The notes: a model not told the origin generated them from the sequence alone. A stretch of DNA of 64,000 bases from Entomomonas sp. E2T0 (GCF_025985425.1 NZ_CP094972.1:372001-436000); one strand, 5' to 3'; positions 47,319 to 57,272 are shown, numbered from the stretch's first letter. A program made the numbers and translations.

Positions 47319-48710
47319 ATGACTAAAGAAACAAATCAGTCATGGGGTGGTCGTTTTAATGAGCCAGTAGATGCTTTTGTCGCTCGTTTTACAGCCTCCG
47401 TTGATTTTGATAAACGTCTTTATAAACACGATATTATGGGCTCAATTGCCCACGCCAAAATGCTTACTGAAGTAGGTGTATTAACCGCCGTTGAGCGTGA
47501 TGCTATTATTGAAGGGCTTAGCCAAATTCAACAAGAGATCGAAGCAGGTCACTTTGAATGGCGTGTGGATTTAGAAGATGTTCATATGAATATCGAAGCT
47601 AAATTAACTGAGCGTATTGGTGTCACAGGTAAAAAACTTCATACTGGACGTAGTCGTAACGACCAAGTAGCTACCGATATTCGCCTATGGTTGCGCGATG
47701 AAATAGACCGCATTAAAGCTGAAGTTACTCGTCTACAACAAGGTATTTTAGAGCTGGCTGAGCGCGAAGCTAATACTATTATGCCTGGTTTTACTCACTT
47801 ACAAACCGCCCAACCTGTCACCTTTGGTCATCATTTATTAGCATGGTTTGAAATGTTAAGCCGTGATTATGAGCGCCTAGTTGACTGCCGTAAACGGGTT
47901 AATCGCATGCCATTGGGTAGTGCTGCATTAGCAGGTACAACGTATCCAATCGACCGTTTAATCACTTGTGACTTACTAGGATTTGAAAGCGTTTCAGGTA
48001 ACTCTTTAGATGGTGTATCTGATAGGGATTTTGCGATTGAATTCTGTAGTGCCGCCAGCCTTATTATGATGCACCTTTCTCGCTTTTCAGAAGAGCTAGT
48101 ATTATGGACTAGTGCGCAATTTCGTTTTATTGAATTACCTGATCGTTTCTGTACAGGTAGCTCAATTATGCCACAAAAGAAAAATCCAGATGTACCAGAA
48201 CTAATACGTGGTAAATCAGGACGTGTTTTTGGTGATTTAACAGGTTTATTAACCTTAATGAAAGGCCAACCATTAGCCTATAACAAAGACAACCAAGAAG
48301 ACAAAGAACCCCTATTTGATGCCGTAGATACTGTAGCAGATTCATTACGTGCCTTTGCTGATATGGTACCAGCAATCCAAGCCCGTCGTGATAATATGCG
48401 AGAAGCAGCCTTACGTGGTTTTTCTACAGCTACAGACCTTGCTGACTATCTAGTACGCAAAGGCTTACCTTTCCGTGATTGCCATGAAATTGTTGGTCAT
48501 GCGGTGCGTTATGGCGTTGAGCATGATAAAGACTTAGCTGAAATGAGCCTATCTGAATTAAAACAATTCAGTGATAAGATTGAGCAAGATGTGTTTGCTG
48601 TGCTAACCCTCGAAGGTTCAGTTAACGCACGAGACCATTTAGGTGGCACTGCACCTGCTCAAGTAAAAGCAGCCATTGAGCAAGGTAAACAACTATTAGC
48701 TAATCGTTAG
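47319..48710 (+). CDS. argH: Argininosuccinate lyase
   Basis: 463 residues from ATG 47319; a TTG fifteen bases upstream is less likely. The enzyme cleaves argininosuccinate to arginine and fumarate, the last step of arginine synthesis. The fumarase/aspartase signature '[12 protein letters not shown]' is intact (about 278-289), as are 'WGGRF' at the start, '[12 protein letters not shown]' and '[10 protein letters not shown]'. Followed by a terminator with a T-rich tail at 48780-48804. Confidence 0.97.
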   Translation: MTKETNQSWGGRFNEPVDAFVARFTASVDFDKRLYKHDIMGSIAHAKMLTEVGVLTAVERDAIIEGLSQIQQEIEAGHFEWRVDLEDVHMNIEAKLTERIGVTGKKLHTGRSRNDQVATDIRLWLRDEIDRIKAEVTRLQQGILELAEREANTIMPGFTHLQTAQPVTFGHHLLAWFEMLSRDYERLVDCRKRVNRMPLGSAALAGTTYPIDRLITCDLLGFESVSGNSLDGVSDRDFAIEFCSAASLIMMHLSRFSEELVLWTSAQFRFIELPDRFCTGSSIMPQKKNPDVPELIRGKSGRVFGDLTGLLTLMKGQPLAYNKDNQEDKEPLFDAVDTVADSLRAFADMVPAIQARRDNMREAALRGFSTATDLADYLVRKGLPFRDCHEIVGHAVRYGVEHDKDLAEMSLSELKQFSDKIEQDVFAVLTLEGSVNARDHLGGTAPAQVKAAIEQGKQLLANR

Positions 48711-48779
48711 AATACTAATAAGAGGATTATAGCAAAAACAGTCCTTAAACTAGAACACTCTACTACCTATAAAACATTT

Positions 48780-48804
48780 AAGACTAGTCTTACCAACTAG
48801 TCTT
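48780..48804 (+). terminator. Terminator of argH
   Basis: 9-bp stem AAGACTAGT / ACTAGTCTT with a seven-base loop, followed by TCTTATTTTC. It overlaps the stop region of the convergent small gene. Confidence 0.75.
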
Positions 48805-49102
48805 TCTTATTTTCATTTCTCAGCCTAGTAGCTACTGGATTCATCTCCTGCAAAAGAGTAAAAGCATCATTTAATAGCAAACTGGAAGCAGAACATACAG
48901 CCTGTACTGCTGTACTTTCACACTTATCAAACTCATAAAGACTTTCCAATAAATTAATTACTGCCAGTAACCTACCTGTTGCACATTCAAAAATATCTTC
49001 AGCTGCTGCATTAGCATTATAGTAAAGTACATTCTCTTTATTTGACTGCGAAGTAAAATTCAAGGGAATAAAACAAGGGGAGATGTTAGTCGCTTTGCTC
49101 AT
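48797..49102 (-). CDS. Small DUF3077/DUF6124-like protein with a structured leader
   Basis: 101 residues. The 'NANAAAEDIFECATGRLLAV' and 'VQAVCSASSLLLNDAFTLLQ' segments, two short helices with small residues, look like the small Pseudomonas proteins filed under DUF3077 or DUF6124; this is by memory and moderate. AGGAG sits seven bases before the ATG. Upstream lies a GC-rich leader of about 230 bases with many stems (see 49124-49330). The family has no known function. Confidence 0.6.
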   Translation of the reverse strand: MSKATNISPCFIPLNFTSQSNKENVLYYNANAAAEDIFECATGRLLAVINLLESLYEFDKCESTAVQAVCSASSLLLNDAFTLLQEMNPVATRLRNENKKD

Positions 49103-49123
49103 CGTTTAACTCCTGTAATTTGT

Positions 49124-49330
49124 TTAGCCTCCCTAACCAGATAAGGAGGCAGAACTATGCACAGGTTCGCGGACCGACACACACGGAATCGGCACACCCC
49201 GAAAGGTGTCCCGTGCATAGTCCGCCATAAAAACAGGCAAAGCTATACTACCAACTGCTAGATCGTTCTAGCAGCGAGCCGTGTGTGGATGAAACGGGCC
49301 GCGACGCCCATGCTATAGATTTTGCTATAG
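49124..49330 (-). ncRNA. Candidate structured RNA: 5' leader of the 101-residue gene
   Basis: A GC-rich stretch in an AT-rich genome with many exact stems. CTATGCAC 49155-49162 pairs with 49213-49220. CTGCTAGA 49255-49262 pairs with 49267-49274 (loop of four). ACACC 49194-49198 pairs with 49205-49209. GGGC 49296-49299 pairs with 49306-49309. GCCTCC 49127-49132 pairs with 49145-49150. Two longer-range pairings cross the first stem: GCGGA 49169-49173 with 49221-49225, and nine bases CACACACGG 49178-49186 with 49279-49287. These would make pseudoknots. The last hairpin (49127-49150) includes CTCCT on the minus strand, which could instead pair with the AGGAG ribosome site. A minus-strand promoter just outside (49338-49367) fits a cis-acting leader. 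It strongly recalls a repeated Pseudomonas intergenic element seen near DUF3077 genes. Class unknown to me. Confidence 0.65.
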
Positions 49331-49337
49331 TCTTTTT

Positions 49338-49367
49338 ATTGTAAGGCTAGTTAACGCTAATCAGCAA
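49338..49367 (-). promoter_or_regulatory. Sigma-70-like promoter driving the structured leader
   Basis: Minus strand: TTGCTG, 18 bases, TACAAT. Predicted start is near 49331, immediately before the folded segment, giving a leader of about 230 bases to the ATG at 49102. Confidence 0.55.
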
Positions 49368-49516
49368 GTTTTTTACTAAGATGCTAAGACTTAAGTATTT
49401 CGCTATAGATTATTACCTTAGCCACAATAATAACTTTAGCTAATCGCTAACTAGGCTAAAACTCTCTATAATAAAATAGAAGACTAATAAAACCACTTAC
49501 AGTACTATACTCTCCC
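49368..49516. other. Spacer before the Rrf2 gene
   Basis: Carries a plus-strand TATAAT at 49467-49472 that may be the -10 of the Rrf2 gene. No other feature seen. Confidence 0.4.
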
Positions 49517-50038
49517 ATGTCATATATTAGTTCTGGCGTAGAATACGCATTACATTGTCTACTTTATCTTAGCCAACCAATCAATGCTAAAGGGGTAAGT
49601 GTGCGAGATCTTGCAGAGCTGCAAAATATACCTATTGACTATTTAGCCAAAATTTTTACCAAGCTTCATAAAGCTGGAATTGTCATAGCTACAGAAGGTA
49701 TAAAAGGTGGCTTCTCTCTTGCTAAAACTGCTGATCAAATCAGTGTGCATGATGTTATTGTTGCTATTGATAACTACAAACCACTGTTTAAATGTAAAGA
49801 AATACGGTCTGGCTGTGCTGTTTTTGATAAAAAAATACCTGCAGAAGCGACACAAGGTACCTGTACTATTCATGCAATTATGCTAGATGCAGAACAACAA
49901 CTACGCGATACTTTATCCCAACAATCACTCGCAGATATTGCCCAAAAAGTGACAAAAAAATTACCCAAAGACTATCCACAACAAGTTATCAAATGGTTAG
50001 ATCATCGTACAATTAATCGCCAACCCAACAATAAATAA
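49517..50038 (+). CDS. Rrf2-family transcriptional regulator with three conserved-type cysteines
   Basis: 173 residues. The winged helix-turn-helix covers about 1-70 ('YALHCLLYLSQ', 'VRDLAELQNIPIDYLAKIFT', 'GIVIATEGIKGGFSLAK'). Cys93, Cys100 and Cys116 occur in the usual ligand region for an Fe-S or redox-sensing Rrf2 protein (NsrR/IscR type); spacing is C-x6-C-x15-C. The azoreductase gene 113 bases downstream on the same strand suggests a redox- or electrophile-responsive pair. Cannot be assigned to a named subfamily. Confidence 0.88.
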   Translation: MSYISSGVEYALHCLLYLSQPINAKGVSVRDLAELQNIPIDYLAKIFTKLHKAGIVIATEGIKGGFSLAKTADQISVHDVIVAIDNYKPLFKCKEIRSGCAVFDKKIPAEATQGTCTIHAIMLDAEQQLRDTLSQQSLADIAQKVTKKLPKDYPQQVIKWLDHRTINRQPNNK

Positions 50039-50151
50039 CTAAATCTTCCCTTATTTTTATATTAAATAATATACACATACTTGCATTTAATATAAAAACT
50101 ATATAAATTAACTACGACAAATAATATCCAAGTTTAAAAAGGAAATTTCTT

Positions 50152-50787
50152 ATGAAAATCATGCATATCGATGCAAGTGCAAAAAAGCCTGAACAATCCA
50201 ACTCTCGTATGTTAGGTAAGTTCTTCTTAGAACAACTAAAAGAACAAGGTGTTAACTTTCAAATAGACTATCTAGACCTTACTAAAGATATTCAACCACA
50301 TCTAACACCAGAGTTTGTTGTTGCCACATATAAACCCGAAAACGAACGTACCCCAGAAATGAAAGCAGTATTAACTGACTCCGATGCCATGTGCCAACGA
50401 GTTATCAGCGCAGATACTTTAGTATGTGCTATGCCTATGTATAATTGGACAATTCCTTCAACCTTTAAAACCTTTATTGATACCATTATTAGAACTGGCG
50501 TTACTTACGACCTCTTTCCCGATGGCACTACCAAAGGCAAACTAGCAGGTAAAAAAGTATTATTTATCACTACGCGTGGCGCTGATTTACGTTCAGGTGC
50601 TTTTCAACATATGGATGCAATGACCCCCGTACTTAAAGCTGCTTTTAGTTTTCTAGGCATAGATAACCCACAATTTGTAGATGCGCAACCATTACAGTTT
50701 TCTGATCCAGAATCACGCTTAGCTGCACTAGCAAGAGCTAGAGAAGAATTAACAACTATTGCCAAACAATGGGCTACAACGATATAA
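50152..50787 (+). CDS. azoR: FMN-dependent NAD(P)H azoreductase/quinone reductase (AzoR-like)
   Basis: 211 residues, flavodoxin-like fold. 'ASAKKPEQSNSRML' binds the FMN phosphate, 'PMYNWTIPSTFKTFIDTIIR' is the conserved active-site loop, and 'TTRGADLR' the second FMN loop. AzoR enzymes reduce quinones and azo compounds with NAD(P)H and protect from thiol-reactive stress. AAAGGAAATTTCTT precedes the ATG. Likely under the upstream Rrf2 regulator. Confidence 0.9.
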   Translation: MKIMHIDASAKKPEQSNSRMLGKFFLEQLKEQGVNFQIDYLDLTKDIQPHLTPEFVVATYKPENERTPEMKAVLTDSDAMCQRVISADTLVCAMPMYNWTIPSTFKTFIDTIIRTGVTYDLFPDGTTKGKLAGKKVLFITTRGADLRSGAFQHMDAMTPVLKAAFSFLGIDNPQFVDAQPLQFSDPESRLAALARAREELTTIAKQWATTI

Positions 50788-50890
50788 ATTAGCAAATATA
50801 TCATTACTATTTTTTGATTGGCTGCTTATTCAGAGTAATGTAATATGTTGTCTAATTATATTCAAAATATAGCAAGTAAAAGGAACCATC

Positions 50891-51427
50891 ATGGCAGCTA
50901 GAGGTATTAACAAAGTTATATTAGTAGGCAATATCGGTAATGAACCAGAAATGCGCTATATGCCTAATGGCAATGCTGTAGCTACTGTTTCATTAGCTAC
51001 TTCTGACGCATGGAAAGATAAAAATACAGGTGAACAACAAGAGCGTACAGAATGGCATCGCGTAGTATTTTTTGGCAAGCTTGCTGAAATTGTTGGTCAA
51101 TATGTACATAAAGGTTCTAAACTTTACGTGGAAGGCCGTTTACAAACCCGTAAATGGACCGACCAACAAGGTGTAGATCGCTACTCTACCGAAGTGGTAG
51201 TCGATATGGGCGGTACAATGCAATTACTAGATAGCCGCCAAGGTGATGCGGGTGGTTACCAACCTCCCCAACAACCTTATCAACAACAAGCACCTGCTGG
51301 CAACCAATATGGCGGACAGCCTGCACCAGCACAACAACCTATGCAGCAACCACAAAATCGTCCTCAACAGCAGCCACAACAACCTGCACCAAACTTTGAC
51401 GATTTTGATGATGATATTCCGTTCTAA
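50891..51427 (+). CDS. ssb: Single-stranded DNA-binding protein
   Basis: 178 residues. An OB fold (about 1-110; '[20 protein letters not shown]', '[15 protein letters not shown]', '[13 protein letters not shown]') is followed by a Gln/Pro-rich linker (about 120-165) and the acidic tip 'DFDDDIPF', which docks replication and repair partners. Standard for gammaproteobacterial SSB. AAAAGGAACC lies ahead of the start, and a 15-bp hairpin follows the stop. Confidence 0.98.
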   Translation: MAARGINKVILVGNIGNEPEMRYMPNGNAVATVSLATSDAWKDKNTGEQQERTEWHRVVFFGKLAEIVGQYVHKGSKLYVEGRLQTRKWTDQQGVDRYSTEVVVDMGGTMQLLDSRQGDAGGYQPPQQPYQQQAPAGNQYGGQPAPAQQPMQQPQNRPQQQPQQPAPNFDDFDDDIPF

Positions 51428-51440
51428 AACTCATAGCTAT

Positions 51441-51474
51441 AACTTTCATCCACTATACCTAGTGGATGAAAGTT
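51441..51474 (+). terminator. Terminator of ssb
   Basis: 15-bp perfect stem (AACTTTCATCCACTA arms), loop TACC, starting 13 bases after the stop. The T tract is poor, but the stem is strong. Confidence 0.65.
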
Positions 51475-51638
51475 AAATAAATTCCTTCTCTTTTCTATAT
51501 TATTTACTCTTTATCTTCTCAATTTATCCCATCGTATAGTATTTATTTCTACTAAACAGGAATAGGCTATCTTCTATTGTTATTACCTAAAAATAACAAA
51601 TTACTTTCATCTCAAATTACCCATATGGAGAAATTACA

Positions 51639-52661
51639 ATGAAAGCTGCTATTGTAAGTAAAACTAATCCCGGTCGTGTAGATATAAAAAAAGTAAAAGA
51701 TCCTGTGATTAAAGCAGGTCAAGCCTTGGTCGATGTTGAATATTGTGGCGTTTGCCATACTGATTTACATGTTGCCAATGGTGATTTTGGAAAAGTACCA
51801 GGTCGTATTATTGGTCATGAAGGTATTGGTATTGTTTCCAAAGTGGCGCCTGATGTTACTCATTTAAAAGTAGGTGATCGTGTCAGTATTGCTTGGTTCT
51901 ACCAAGGATGTGGGATTTGTGAATATTGCTTAACAGGTAGAGAGACATTCTGTCGCCAAGCAAAAAATGCTGGCTTTTCAGTAGATGGCGCAATGGCTGA
52001 AAAATGTGTTGTAGAAGCTGATTATGCAGTAAAAGTACCTGATGGATTAGACCCTGCACAAGCAAGCAGCGTTACCTGTGCGGGTGTTACCTGTTATAAA
52101 GCAGTTAAAGTATCCCATATTAAACCAAGTCAATGGATTCTTATTTCCGGTTGTGGTGGTTTAGGTAACTTAGCTATTCAATATGCAAAAAATGTATTTA
52201 ACGCTAAAGTTATTGCTGTAGATATTAACGATGATAAATTAAAACTTGCTAAAAAAATTGGTGCAGATCTAACCTTTAACGCTAAAAAAGAAAAAGATGT
52301 TGCTAAAGCTATTCAAGATAAAACAGGTGGTGCTCACGCTGCAATAGTTACGGCTGTATCTAAAGCTGCATTTAATCAAGCAGTAAATGCCGTACGTGCA
52401 GGTGCAAAAGTAGTAGCTGTTGGTTTACCACCAGAAACTATGGATCTTTCTATAGTAAAGACCGTATTAGATGGTATTGAAGTAGTAGGTTCTTTAGTGG
52501 GTACACGTAAAGATTTAGAAGAAGCTTTTCAATTTGCAGCAGAAGGCAAAGTAGTACCTATCGTAAAAACACGTAAATTAGATGAAGTTAATGATATTTT
52601 TGAAGAAATGGAAAAAGGTGAAATCTTAGGCCGTATGGTTGTAGATATGCATAAACATTAA
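51639..52661 (+). CDS. adhP: Zinc-dependent alcohol dehydrogenase (AdhP type)
   Basis: 340 residues. Catalytic zinc region 'CGVCHTDLH' (about 37-45) and 'GHEGIG'; structural zinc cysteines in '[15 protein letters not shown]' (about 92-106); Rossmann motif 'GCGGLGNLA' (about 174-182) with an acidic residue at the end of the second strand ('VIAVDIND'), favouring NAD. AdhP oxidises ethanol and other primary alcohols or reduces the aldehydes. Single gene; AUG with GGAGA upstream and a hairpin after the stop. Confidence 0.95.
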   Translation: MKAAIVSKTNPGRVDIKKVKDPVIKAGQALVDVEYCGVCHTDLHVANGDFGKVPGRIIGHEGIGIVSKVAPDVTHLKVGDRVSIAWFYQGCGICEYCLTGRETFCRQAKNAGFSVDGAMAEKCVVEADYAVKVPDGLDPAQASSVTCAGVTCYKAVKVSHIKPSQWILISGCGGLGNLAIQYAKNVFNAKVIAVDINDDKLKLAKKIGADLTFNAKKEKDVAKAIQDKTGGAHAAIVTAVSKAAFNQAVNAVRAGAKVVAVGLPPETMDLSIVKTVLDGIEVVGSLVGTRKDLEEAFQFAAEGKVVPIVKTRKLDEVNDIFEEMEKGEILGRMVVDMHKH

Positions 52662-52679
52662 TCACTTTTATTTATTTTA

Positions 52680-52710
52680 CAGTGAGGCTAAAATCTATTT
52701 AGCGTCACTG
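52680..52710 (+). terminator. Terminator of adhP
   Basis: Stem CAGTGA-G-GCTAAA with its complement on the other side of a five-base loop and one G.G mismatch; 18 bases after the stop. Confidence 0.5.
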
Positions 52711-52826
52711 CCATTACTTATTAGTAAACCACTCCAACATACTCCTGCTATTTCCTACTAAATAACACTAATTTAATGTTATTTCGGCTATAATAATTTG
52801 TTTTTATAGACTGATAAGGAATAATT

Positions 52827-53165
52827 ATGAATACGCCTCCTCAATGTCCCGTATGCAGCATGGAAAACACTTATTTTGATGGTACATTATTTGTATGTCC
52901 TGACTGTACCCATGAGTGGGCAGCTGGTGAAGAAAGTACAACTACAACTGGCGAATTAGAAGTAAAAGACTCTAACGGAAATATCCTACAAGATGGTGAC
53001 TCTGTTATTTTAATTAAAGACCTTAAAGTAAAAGGCTCTTCTCTAGTCATCAAAAAAGGCACAAAAATCAAAAATATTCGCCTTTGTGAAGGTGACCATA
53101 ATTTAGACTGTAAAGTAGATGGTGTTGGCCTTAAATTAAAATCAGAATTTATGAAAAAGGCTTAA
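52827..53165 (+). CDS. yjdM: YjdM/PhnA-family zinc-ribbon protein
   Basis: 112 residues, full length for YjdM (formerly PhnA). A zinc ribbon at the N-terminus ('[13 protein letters not shown]', '[10 protein letters not shown]') and the PhnA domain ('[20 protein letters not shown]', '[18 protein letters not shown]') are typical. Despite the old name it is not part of phosphonate breakdown. GATAAGGAATAATT precedes the ATG. Confidence 0.93.
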   Translation: MNTPPQCPVCSMENTYFDGTLFVCPDCTHEWAAGEESTTTTGELEVKDSNGNILQDGDSVILIKDLKVKGSSLVIKKGTKIKNIRLCEGDHNLDCKVDGVGLKLKSEFMKKA

Positions 53166-53250
53166 CTTTTAATATTACTCTAAAAAATAATTAGAATACT
53201 ATTAAACTAACTGCTAGATACTTACTCTAATCCTTGCCGTACAATTTATA

Positions 53251-53286
53251 TTAGAAGAAGAGTACAATACGCACTCTTTCTTCTAA
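53251..53286. terminator. Hairpin between yjdM and panC
   Basis: 13-bp stem (TTAGAAGAAGAGT and complement with one bulge) with a nine-base loop, 86 bases after yjdM and 50 bases before panC. Either a terminator for yjdM or a leader hairpin for panC. Confidence 0.4.
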
Positions 53287-53335
53287 TAAATAACAGAATC
53301 CAATAATTATAGCTCAGCATTTTCTAAGGTTTTTT

Positions 53336-54166
53336 ATGCAATTGCTTCATACTATCAAAGAATTACGCACATGGCGCAAAGATAAAGGATTTATTGGTTT
53401 TGTACCCACGATGGGCAATCTTCATGATGGGCATTTACAGCTCGTTAAAGAAGCAAAAAAACTAGCAGATCATGTGGTTGTTAGTATTTTTGTTAATCCT
53501 ATCCAATTTGGAGAAGGTGAAGACTTCGACTCTTATCCAAGAACCTTAGATCAAGACATGGAAAAACTAGTAGAAGCTGGAGTTTCTGTAGTATTTGCTC
53601 CAGAAGTAAAAGAACTCTACCCTATTCCACAAACTGTTTTTATAGAACCATCAAGTATTCAAAATGAACTTTGTGGCATAACTCGCCCTGGCCATTTCAG
53701 AGGCGCAGCTACTGTAGTAAACAAACTATTTAATATAGTACAACCTAATATAGCTTGTTTTGGCAAAAAAGATTATCAACAACTGTTTGTTATTAAAGAG
53801 ATGGTAGCAAATCTAAATATGCCTCTACAAATTATTGGTGTTAATACAGGTCGTGCTAAAGATGGCCTTGCCTTATCAAGCCGTAATGGTTATTTAACTG
53901 ATGCCGAACGACTACAAGCGCCAACTCTTTATCAAACATTAACCAGCTTACAGCAGACAATTAAAGCAGGAAATCGTGATTATCAAAATCTACTAGATGA
54001 TGCTAAAAAACAACTTAATGATTCAGGTTGGCAAGTAGAATATATTGAACTACGCAATGCAAATACTTTGCAACCAGCTAAACTTGAAGATACAAAATTA
54101 GTTATCTTAGCAGCTGCTCGCCTAGGTAAAACACGTTTAATTGATAATATTGAAATTACTTTATAG
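53336..54166 (+). CDS. panC: Pantothenate synthetase
   Basis: 276 residues. The nucleotide motif '[13 protein letters not shown]' (about 25-37; HxGH type), '[10 protein letters not shown]', '[10 protein letters not shown]' and the KMSKS-like '[10 protein letters not shown]' are intact. Ligates pantoate and beta-alanine with ATP to pantothenate, the CoA precursor. panB and panD are not beside it in this window. The first TTTTTTATG context gives the start. Confidence 0.97.
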   Translation: MQLLHTIKELRTWRKDKGFIGFVPTMGNLHDGHLQLVKEAKKLADHVVVSIFVNPIQFGEGEDFDSYPRTLDQDMEKLVEAGVSVVFAPEVKELYPIPQTVFIEPSSIQNELCGITRPGHFRGAATVVNKLFNIVQPNIACFGKKDYQQLFVIKEMVANLNMPLQIIGVNTGRAKDGLALSSRNGYLTDAERLQAPTLYQTLTSLQQTIKAGNRDYQNLLDDAKKQLNDSGWQVEYIELRNANTLQPAKLEDTKLVILAAARLGKTRLIDNIEITL

Positions 54167-54170
54167 CAAT

Positions 54171-54200
54171 AATTTGCACTAGTAACTGCTAGTGCAAATT
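54171..54200. terminator. Bidirectional terminator between panC and znuB
   Basis: 12-bp perfect stem (AATTTGCACTAG arms) with loop TAACTG, five bases after the panC stop and about 20 before the znuB end. Confidence 0.75.
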
Positions 54201-54218
54201 AATATTTATCAATTAATA

Positions 54219-55010
54219 CTAAGCAAGAACACGTCGAGGAAATAAAAAGCTTAATAAAAATAATGCTGCAGCTGAAACAACAATAGCTGGGCCCGTTGGT
54301 GCATTAGAATAATAAGAAAAAGTTAACCCCAAACACACCGCTAACACTCCTAAAATACTAGCACCTATCGCCATTTGTTCAGGGCTTGTTGCATGACGCT
54401 GAGCAGTAGCTGCTGGAATAATTAGTAAAGAAGCAATTAATAAAACCCCAACTATTTTCATGGCCACCGCAATAACAATGGCCACTAATAACATCAACGC
54501 TAACCTAATAATTGTAACAGGCATACCTTCTACAGCTGATAACTCTTCATGCACTGTAATAGATAACAACTGGCGCCACAAGATAACAATAAGAACTAGC
54601 ACAAATAAACTACCACCCACAATCCAATATAAATCTATAGGAGTAATAGTAAGAATATCACCAAATAAATAATCCATTAAATCTACACGGACATCTGGCA
54701 TAAAGCTTAATACAACTAAACCTAATGATAATGTGCTGTGAGCTAATATACCCAATAAAGTATCTGATGCTAAAGGTTGTTTACGTTGTAAACTCACTAA
54801 CAAAATAGCAATTAAAATACAGCAAACAATTACTGCGAAGGTAAGATTTATTTTTAACATAAATCCCAGTGCTACCCCTAATAAAGAGGCATGGGAAAGC
54901 GTATCACCAAAATAAGCCATTTTACGCCAAACCACAAAAGAACCTAGTGGTCCTGCAACAATTGCCAAAGATAACCCTGCAATTAAGGCATAAAGTAGAA
55001 AGTCAGGCAT
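54219..55010 (-). CDS. znuB: High-affinity zinc ABC transporter permease ZnuB
   Basis: 263 residues from ATG 55010, overlapping the znuC stop by eight bases, with GGAG ahead. Family start '[20 protein letters not shown]' and '[20 protein letters not shown]' confirm it; longer starts lie inside znuC. About eight membrane helices. It forms the zinc channel with ZnuC providing energy and ZnuA delivering zinc in the periplasm. Under Zur control through the operon. Confidence 0.95.
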   Translation of the reverse strand: MPDFLLYALIAGLSLAIVAGPLGSFVVWRKMAYFGDTLSHASLLGVALGFMLKINLTFAVIVCCILIAILLVSLQRKQPLASDTLLGILAHSTLSLGLVVLSFMPDVRVDLMDYLFGDILTITPIDLYWIVGGSLFVLVLIVILWRQLLSITVHEELSAVEGMPVTIIRLALMLLVAIVIAVAMKIVGVLLIASLLIIPAATAQRHATSPEQMAIGASILGVLAVCLGLTFSYYSNAPTGPAIVVSAAALFLLSFLFPRRVLA

Positions 55011-55773
55011 GTTTACAGTCATCTCCACATTGATGTGTTTTAATAACCTGACCATGCAGGTTATGTTGATGATCATGGTGGTGATGATAGACAGCAAAAC
55101 TATTAGCATTAACCCCAAATAATTCTTTAAATGCGGGATCATTACTCACATGCTCGGGATACCCAGAACAACAAATATGTTGATTCAAACAAATAACCTG
55201 ATTGGTATTAGCCATTACCAAATGTAAATCATGTGAAACCATTAATACACCACAATTATAATGATCACATATTTGGTTAATTAATTGATAAAGCTCTACT
55301 TGCCCATTAATATCAACGCCCTGGGTAGGCTCGTCTAATACCAATAATTGCGGTTTACGTAACAATGCCCTTGCTAACAATACTCTCTGTAATTCACCAC
55401 CAGAGATACTTTGCATTGAACGATCCAAAATATGGGAAGCACCTACTTCTTCCATAGATTTATTAATTTGCTCATTAGAGATATGAGGTATTAGCTTCAA
55501 AAACCGTTTAACCGTTAATGGCAAACTAGGATTAAGTTGTAATTTTTGAGGAACATAACCAATAGTTAGCCCTTCTTTTTTCCATATATCGCCAGATGTA
55601 GGCTTAATAAGCCCTAACAGTGTTCTTAATAAAGTTGTTTTACCTGCTCCATTAGGCCCAATAATAGTAACAATCTGCCCTGCATAAATGGATAAGCTAA
55701 TATCATCGAGAATAGTTTGTGCTCGTAGCTTAACATTAACCTGCTTAAGCTCAACTAATAATTCTTTCATCAT
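55003..55773 (-). CDS. znuC: Zinc ABC transporter ATPase ZnuC
   Basis: 256 residues from ATG 55773. Walker A 'GPNGAGKTT', signature '[12 protein letters not shown]', Walker B '[12 protein letters not shown]', switch His in '[10 protein letters not shown]'. The C-terminal tail is rich in histidine and cysteine ('[13 protein letters not shown]', '[10 protein letters not shown]'), a likely zinc sensor or store, as in other ZnuC proteins. Overlaps zur and znuB, so the three are co-translated. Confidence 0.96.
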   Translation of the reverse strand: MMKELLVELKQVNVKLRAQTILDDISLSIYAGQIVTIIGPNGAGKTTLLRTLLGLIKPTSGDIWKKEGLTIGYVPQKLQLNPSLPLTVKRFLKLIPHISNEQINKSMEEVGASHILDRSMQSISGGELQRVLLARALLRKPQLLVLDEPTQGVDINGQVELYQLINQICDHYNCGVLMVSHDLHLVMANTNQVICLNQHICCSGYPEHVSNDPAFKELFGVNANSFAVYHHHHDHQHNLHGQVIKTHQCGDDCKHA

Positions 55774-55775
55774 TA

Positions 55776-56261
55776 TCAATTACGCTCTTGGCAATTATTA
55801 CATAATCCAACTACTTCTACAGTTTGGCCTGTAATTAAAAAATCTGCTTTCTTAGCAGCAGTTTCAATTGCCTTATTAATAGTAGTCTGCTCCAACTCAA
55901 GTACATTATTGCATTGACTACAAATCAAGAAATAACCTTCATGAATATGTGCGGGATGAGCACACCCCACAAATGCATTACGTGAAGCTAAACGATGAAT
56001 TAGCTGATTTTCTAATAAAAAATCTAATGCACGATACACAGTAGGTGGTGCGGCATTGCGTCCATCCTCTGTAGCTAACACATTAAGAATATCATACGCA
56101 CCTAATGGTTTATGACTTTGCCAAATAAGTGCTAATACTCTTTTGCGCAAGGAGGTTAAACGAACTCCACGCTCCAGACATAACTGTTCTGCTTGTTGTA
56201 AAGCATTATCAATACACTGTTGATGATCATGTTTATGGTGTGACTTAAATGGAGTATTCAT
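55776..56261 (-). CDS. zur: Zinc uptake regulator Zur (Fur family)
   Basis: 161 residues. Winged helix '[20 protein letters not shown]' and '[19 protein letters not shown]', then the structural zinc site: Cys114, Cys117 ('CSQC') and Cys154, Cys157 ('CNNC'). The N-terminus is histidine-rich. With zinc it represses uptake genes; a Zur box lies immediately upstream (56289-56305). First gene of zur-znuC-znuB, so it represses its own operon. Confidence 0.96.
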   Translation of the reverse strand: MNTPFKSHHKHDHQQCIDNALQQAEQLCLERGVRLTSLRKRVLALIWQSHKPLGAYDILNVLATEDGRNAAPPTVYRALDFLLENQLIHRLASRNAFVGCAHPAHIHEGYFLICSQCNNVLELEQTTINKAIETAAKKADFLITGQTVEVVGLCNNCQERN

Positions 56262-56288
56262 AAAGAAAGTTCAATGCTATATTTTGTT

Positions 56289-56305
56289 ATGTTATTATAT
56301 AACAT
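56289..56305. promoter_or_regulatory. Zur box between zur and znuA
   Basis: ATGTTATTATATAACAT contains TGTTATTATATAACA, one mismatch from the gammaproteobacterial Zur core TGTTATAATATAACA. It lies in the 62-base divergent spacer, 18 bases before znuA and 27 before zur, so one dimer pair could shut off both. Confidence 0.85.
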
Positions 56306-56323
56306 ATTATTGGGAGGAGCTAC

Positions 56324-57223
56324 ATGCGTACTATTAAACTTTTTTTCTTTAGTTTGCTATTTGTTACTACATCTATTACTGCACAAGCTAAAGAAATTAA
56401 ATTACTCACAAGTATTAAACCTTTACAGCTTATCGCCGCAGCTGTTCAAAATGGAATTAACCAGCCAGATGTTCTTCTTCCACTAGGTGCTTCTGCCCAT
56501 CATTATTCATTAAAACCTAATGACCTACAGCGCATTCAAGATGCCGACCTGTTCTACTGGATAGGCCCTAATATGGAAGTCTTTTTAACCAAAACATTGC
56601 AAACACGCACTAAACCTAGTGTTGCTATTCAAGAGCTTGCTAACATTCAATTACGTCATTTTAGTGAAGGACACGAAGAACATGATGACAATGACCACCA
56701 ACATCAAGCAGGCAGTTTAGATCCTCACCTATGGTTAAACCCTACCAATGCCATTACTATTGCTACTAAAATAACTGAAGATCTGTCTAAGCTAGACCCC
56801 TCTAATAAAGATAGATATAAAACAAACTTAGTAGAGTTTCAAAAAGACCTAAATATAACAGATAAAGCTATCCGTCATAGTTTTACTTATACTAAATTAA
56901 AACCCTTCTTTGTATTCCATGAAACCTACAACTATTTTGAAGAAACTTACGATATAAAACATAGCGGTGTATTTAGTTTAAACGCTAGCATTCAACCTAG
57001 CATAAGACACGTTGCTGAAATGAAACAACGGCTAGCAAAAGCAGGTGATAGCTGTATTTTTTATGAGCCTCCTGTCAAGCCAAAACTAGCAGATACATTG
57101 ACTCAAGGATTACCTGTTAGTGTATATATGCTTGATGCAATGGGTGCTGAGATAACAATGAATAATCAAGGCTATCCTAAACTTCTGGTATCTTTAGCAG
57201 AACAACTACAAACATGTAAATAA
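56324..57223 (+). CDS. znuA: Zinc-binding periplasmic protein ZnuA
   Basis: 299 residues. Signal peptide ('RTIKLFFFSLLFVTTSITAQ', cut after QA near 22). Metal-binding residues in 'LGASAHHYSLKPND' (His near 61), 'HLWLNP' and 'VFHETYNYFE'. A His/Asp/Glu-rich flexible loop ('EGHEEHDDNDHQHQ', about 118-131) is the typical zinc-collecting loop of ZnuA. Strong GGAGGAG precedes the ATG. Terminated by a long hairpin. Confidence 0.95.
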   Translation: MRTIKLFFFSLLFVTTSITAQAKEIKLLTSIKPLQLIAAAVQNGINQPDVLLPLGASAHHYSLKPNDLQRIQDADLFYWIGPNMEVFLTKTLQTRTKPSVAIQELANIQLRHFSEGHEEHDDNDHQHQAGSLDPHLWLNPTNAITIATKITEDLSKLDPSNKDRYKTNLVEFQKDLNITDKAIRHSFTYTKLKPFFVFHETYNYFEETYDIKHSGVFSLNASIQPSIRHVAEMKQRLAKAGDSCIFYEPPVKPKLADTLTQGLPVSVYMLDAMGAEITMNNQGYPKLLVSLAEQLQTCK

Positions 57224-57234
57224 TAGTCCTGTAT

Positions 57235-57272
57235 AACTATAGATAAGATACTCCTATATCTTATCTATAGTT
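57235..57272. terminator. Bidirectional terminator between znuA and smvA
   Basis: 16-bp perfect stem (AACTATAGATAAGATA arms), loop CTCCTA, followed by TTTATATTA; 11 bases after znuA. Confidence 0.85.

Noticed and set aside
49313-49340. Plus-strand terminator-like hairpin CTATAG-ATTTTG-CTATAG with TCTTTTTATT, suggesting a plus-strand small RNA
   Set aside because: Six-pair AU-rich stem is weak, CTATAG is self-complementary, and a well-spaced minus-strand promoter and the coupled gene favour the other direction. Kept as a possible alternative only.
56274-56486. 70-codon frame overlapping the znuA start
   Set aside because: Out of frame with znuA and starts inside the Zur-box spacer; znuA has the strong GGAGGAG and signal peptide.
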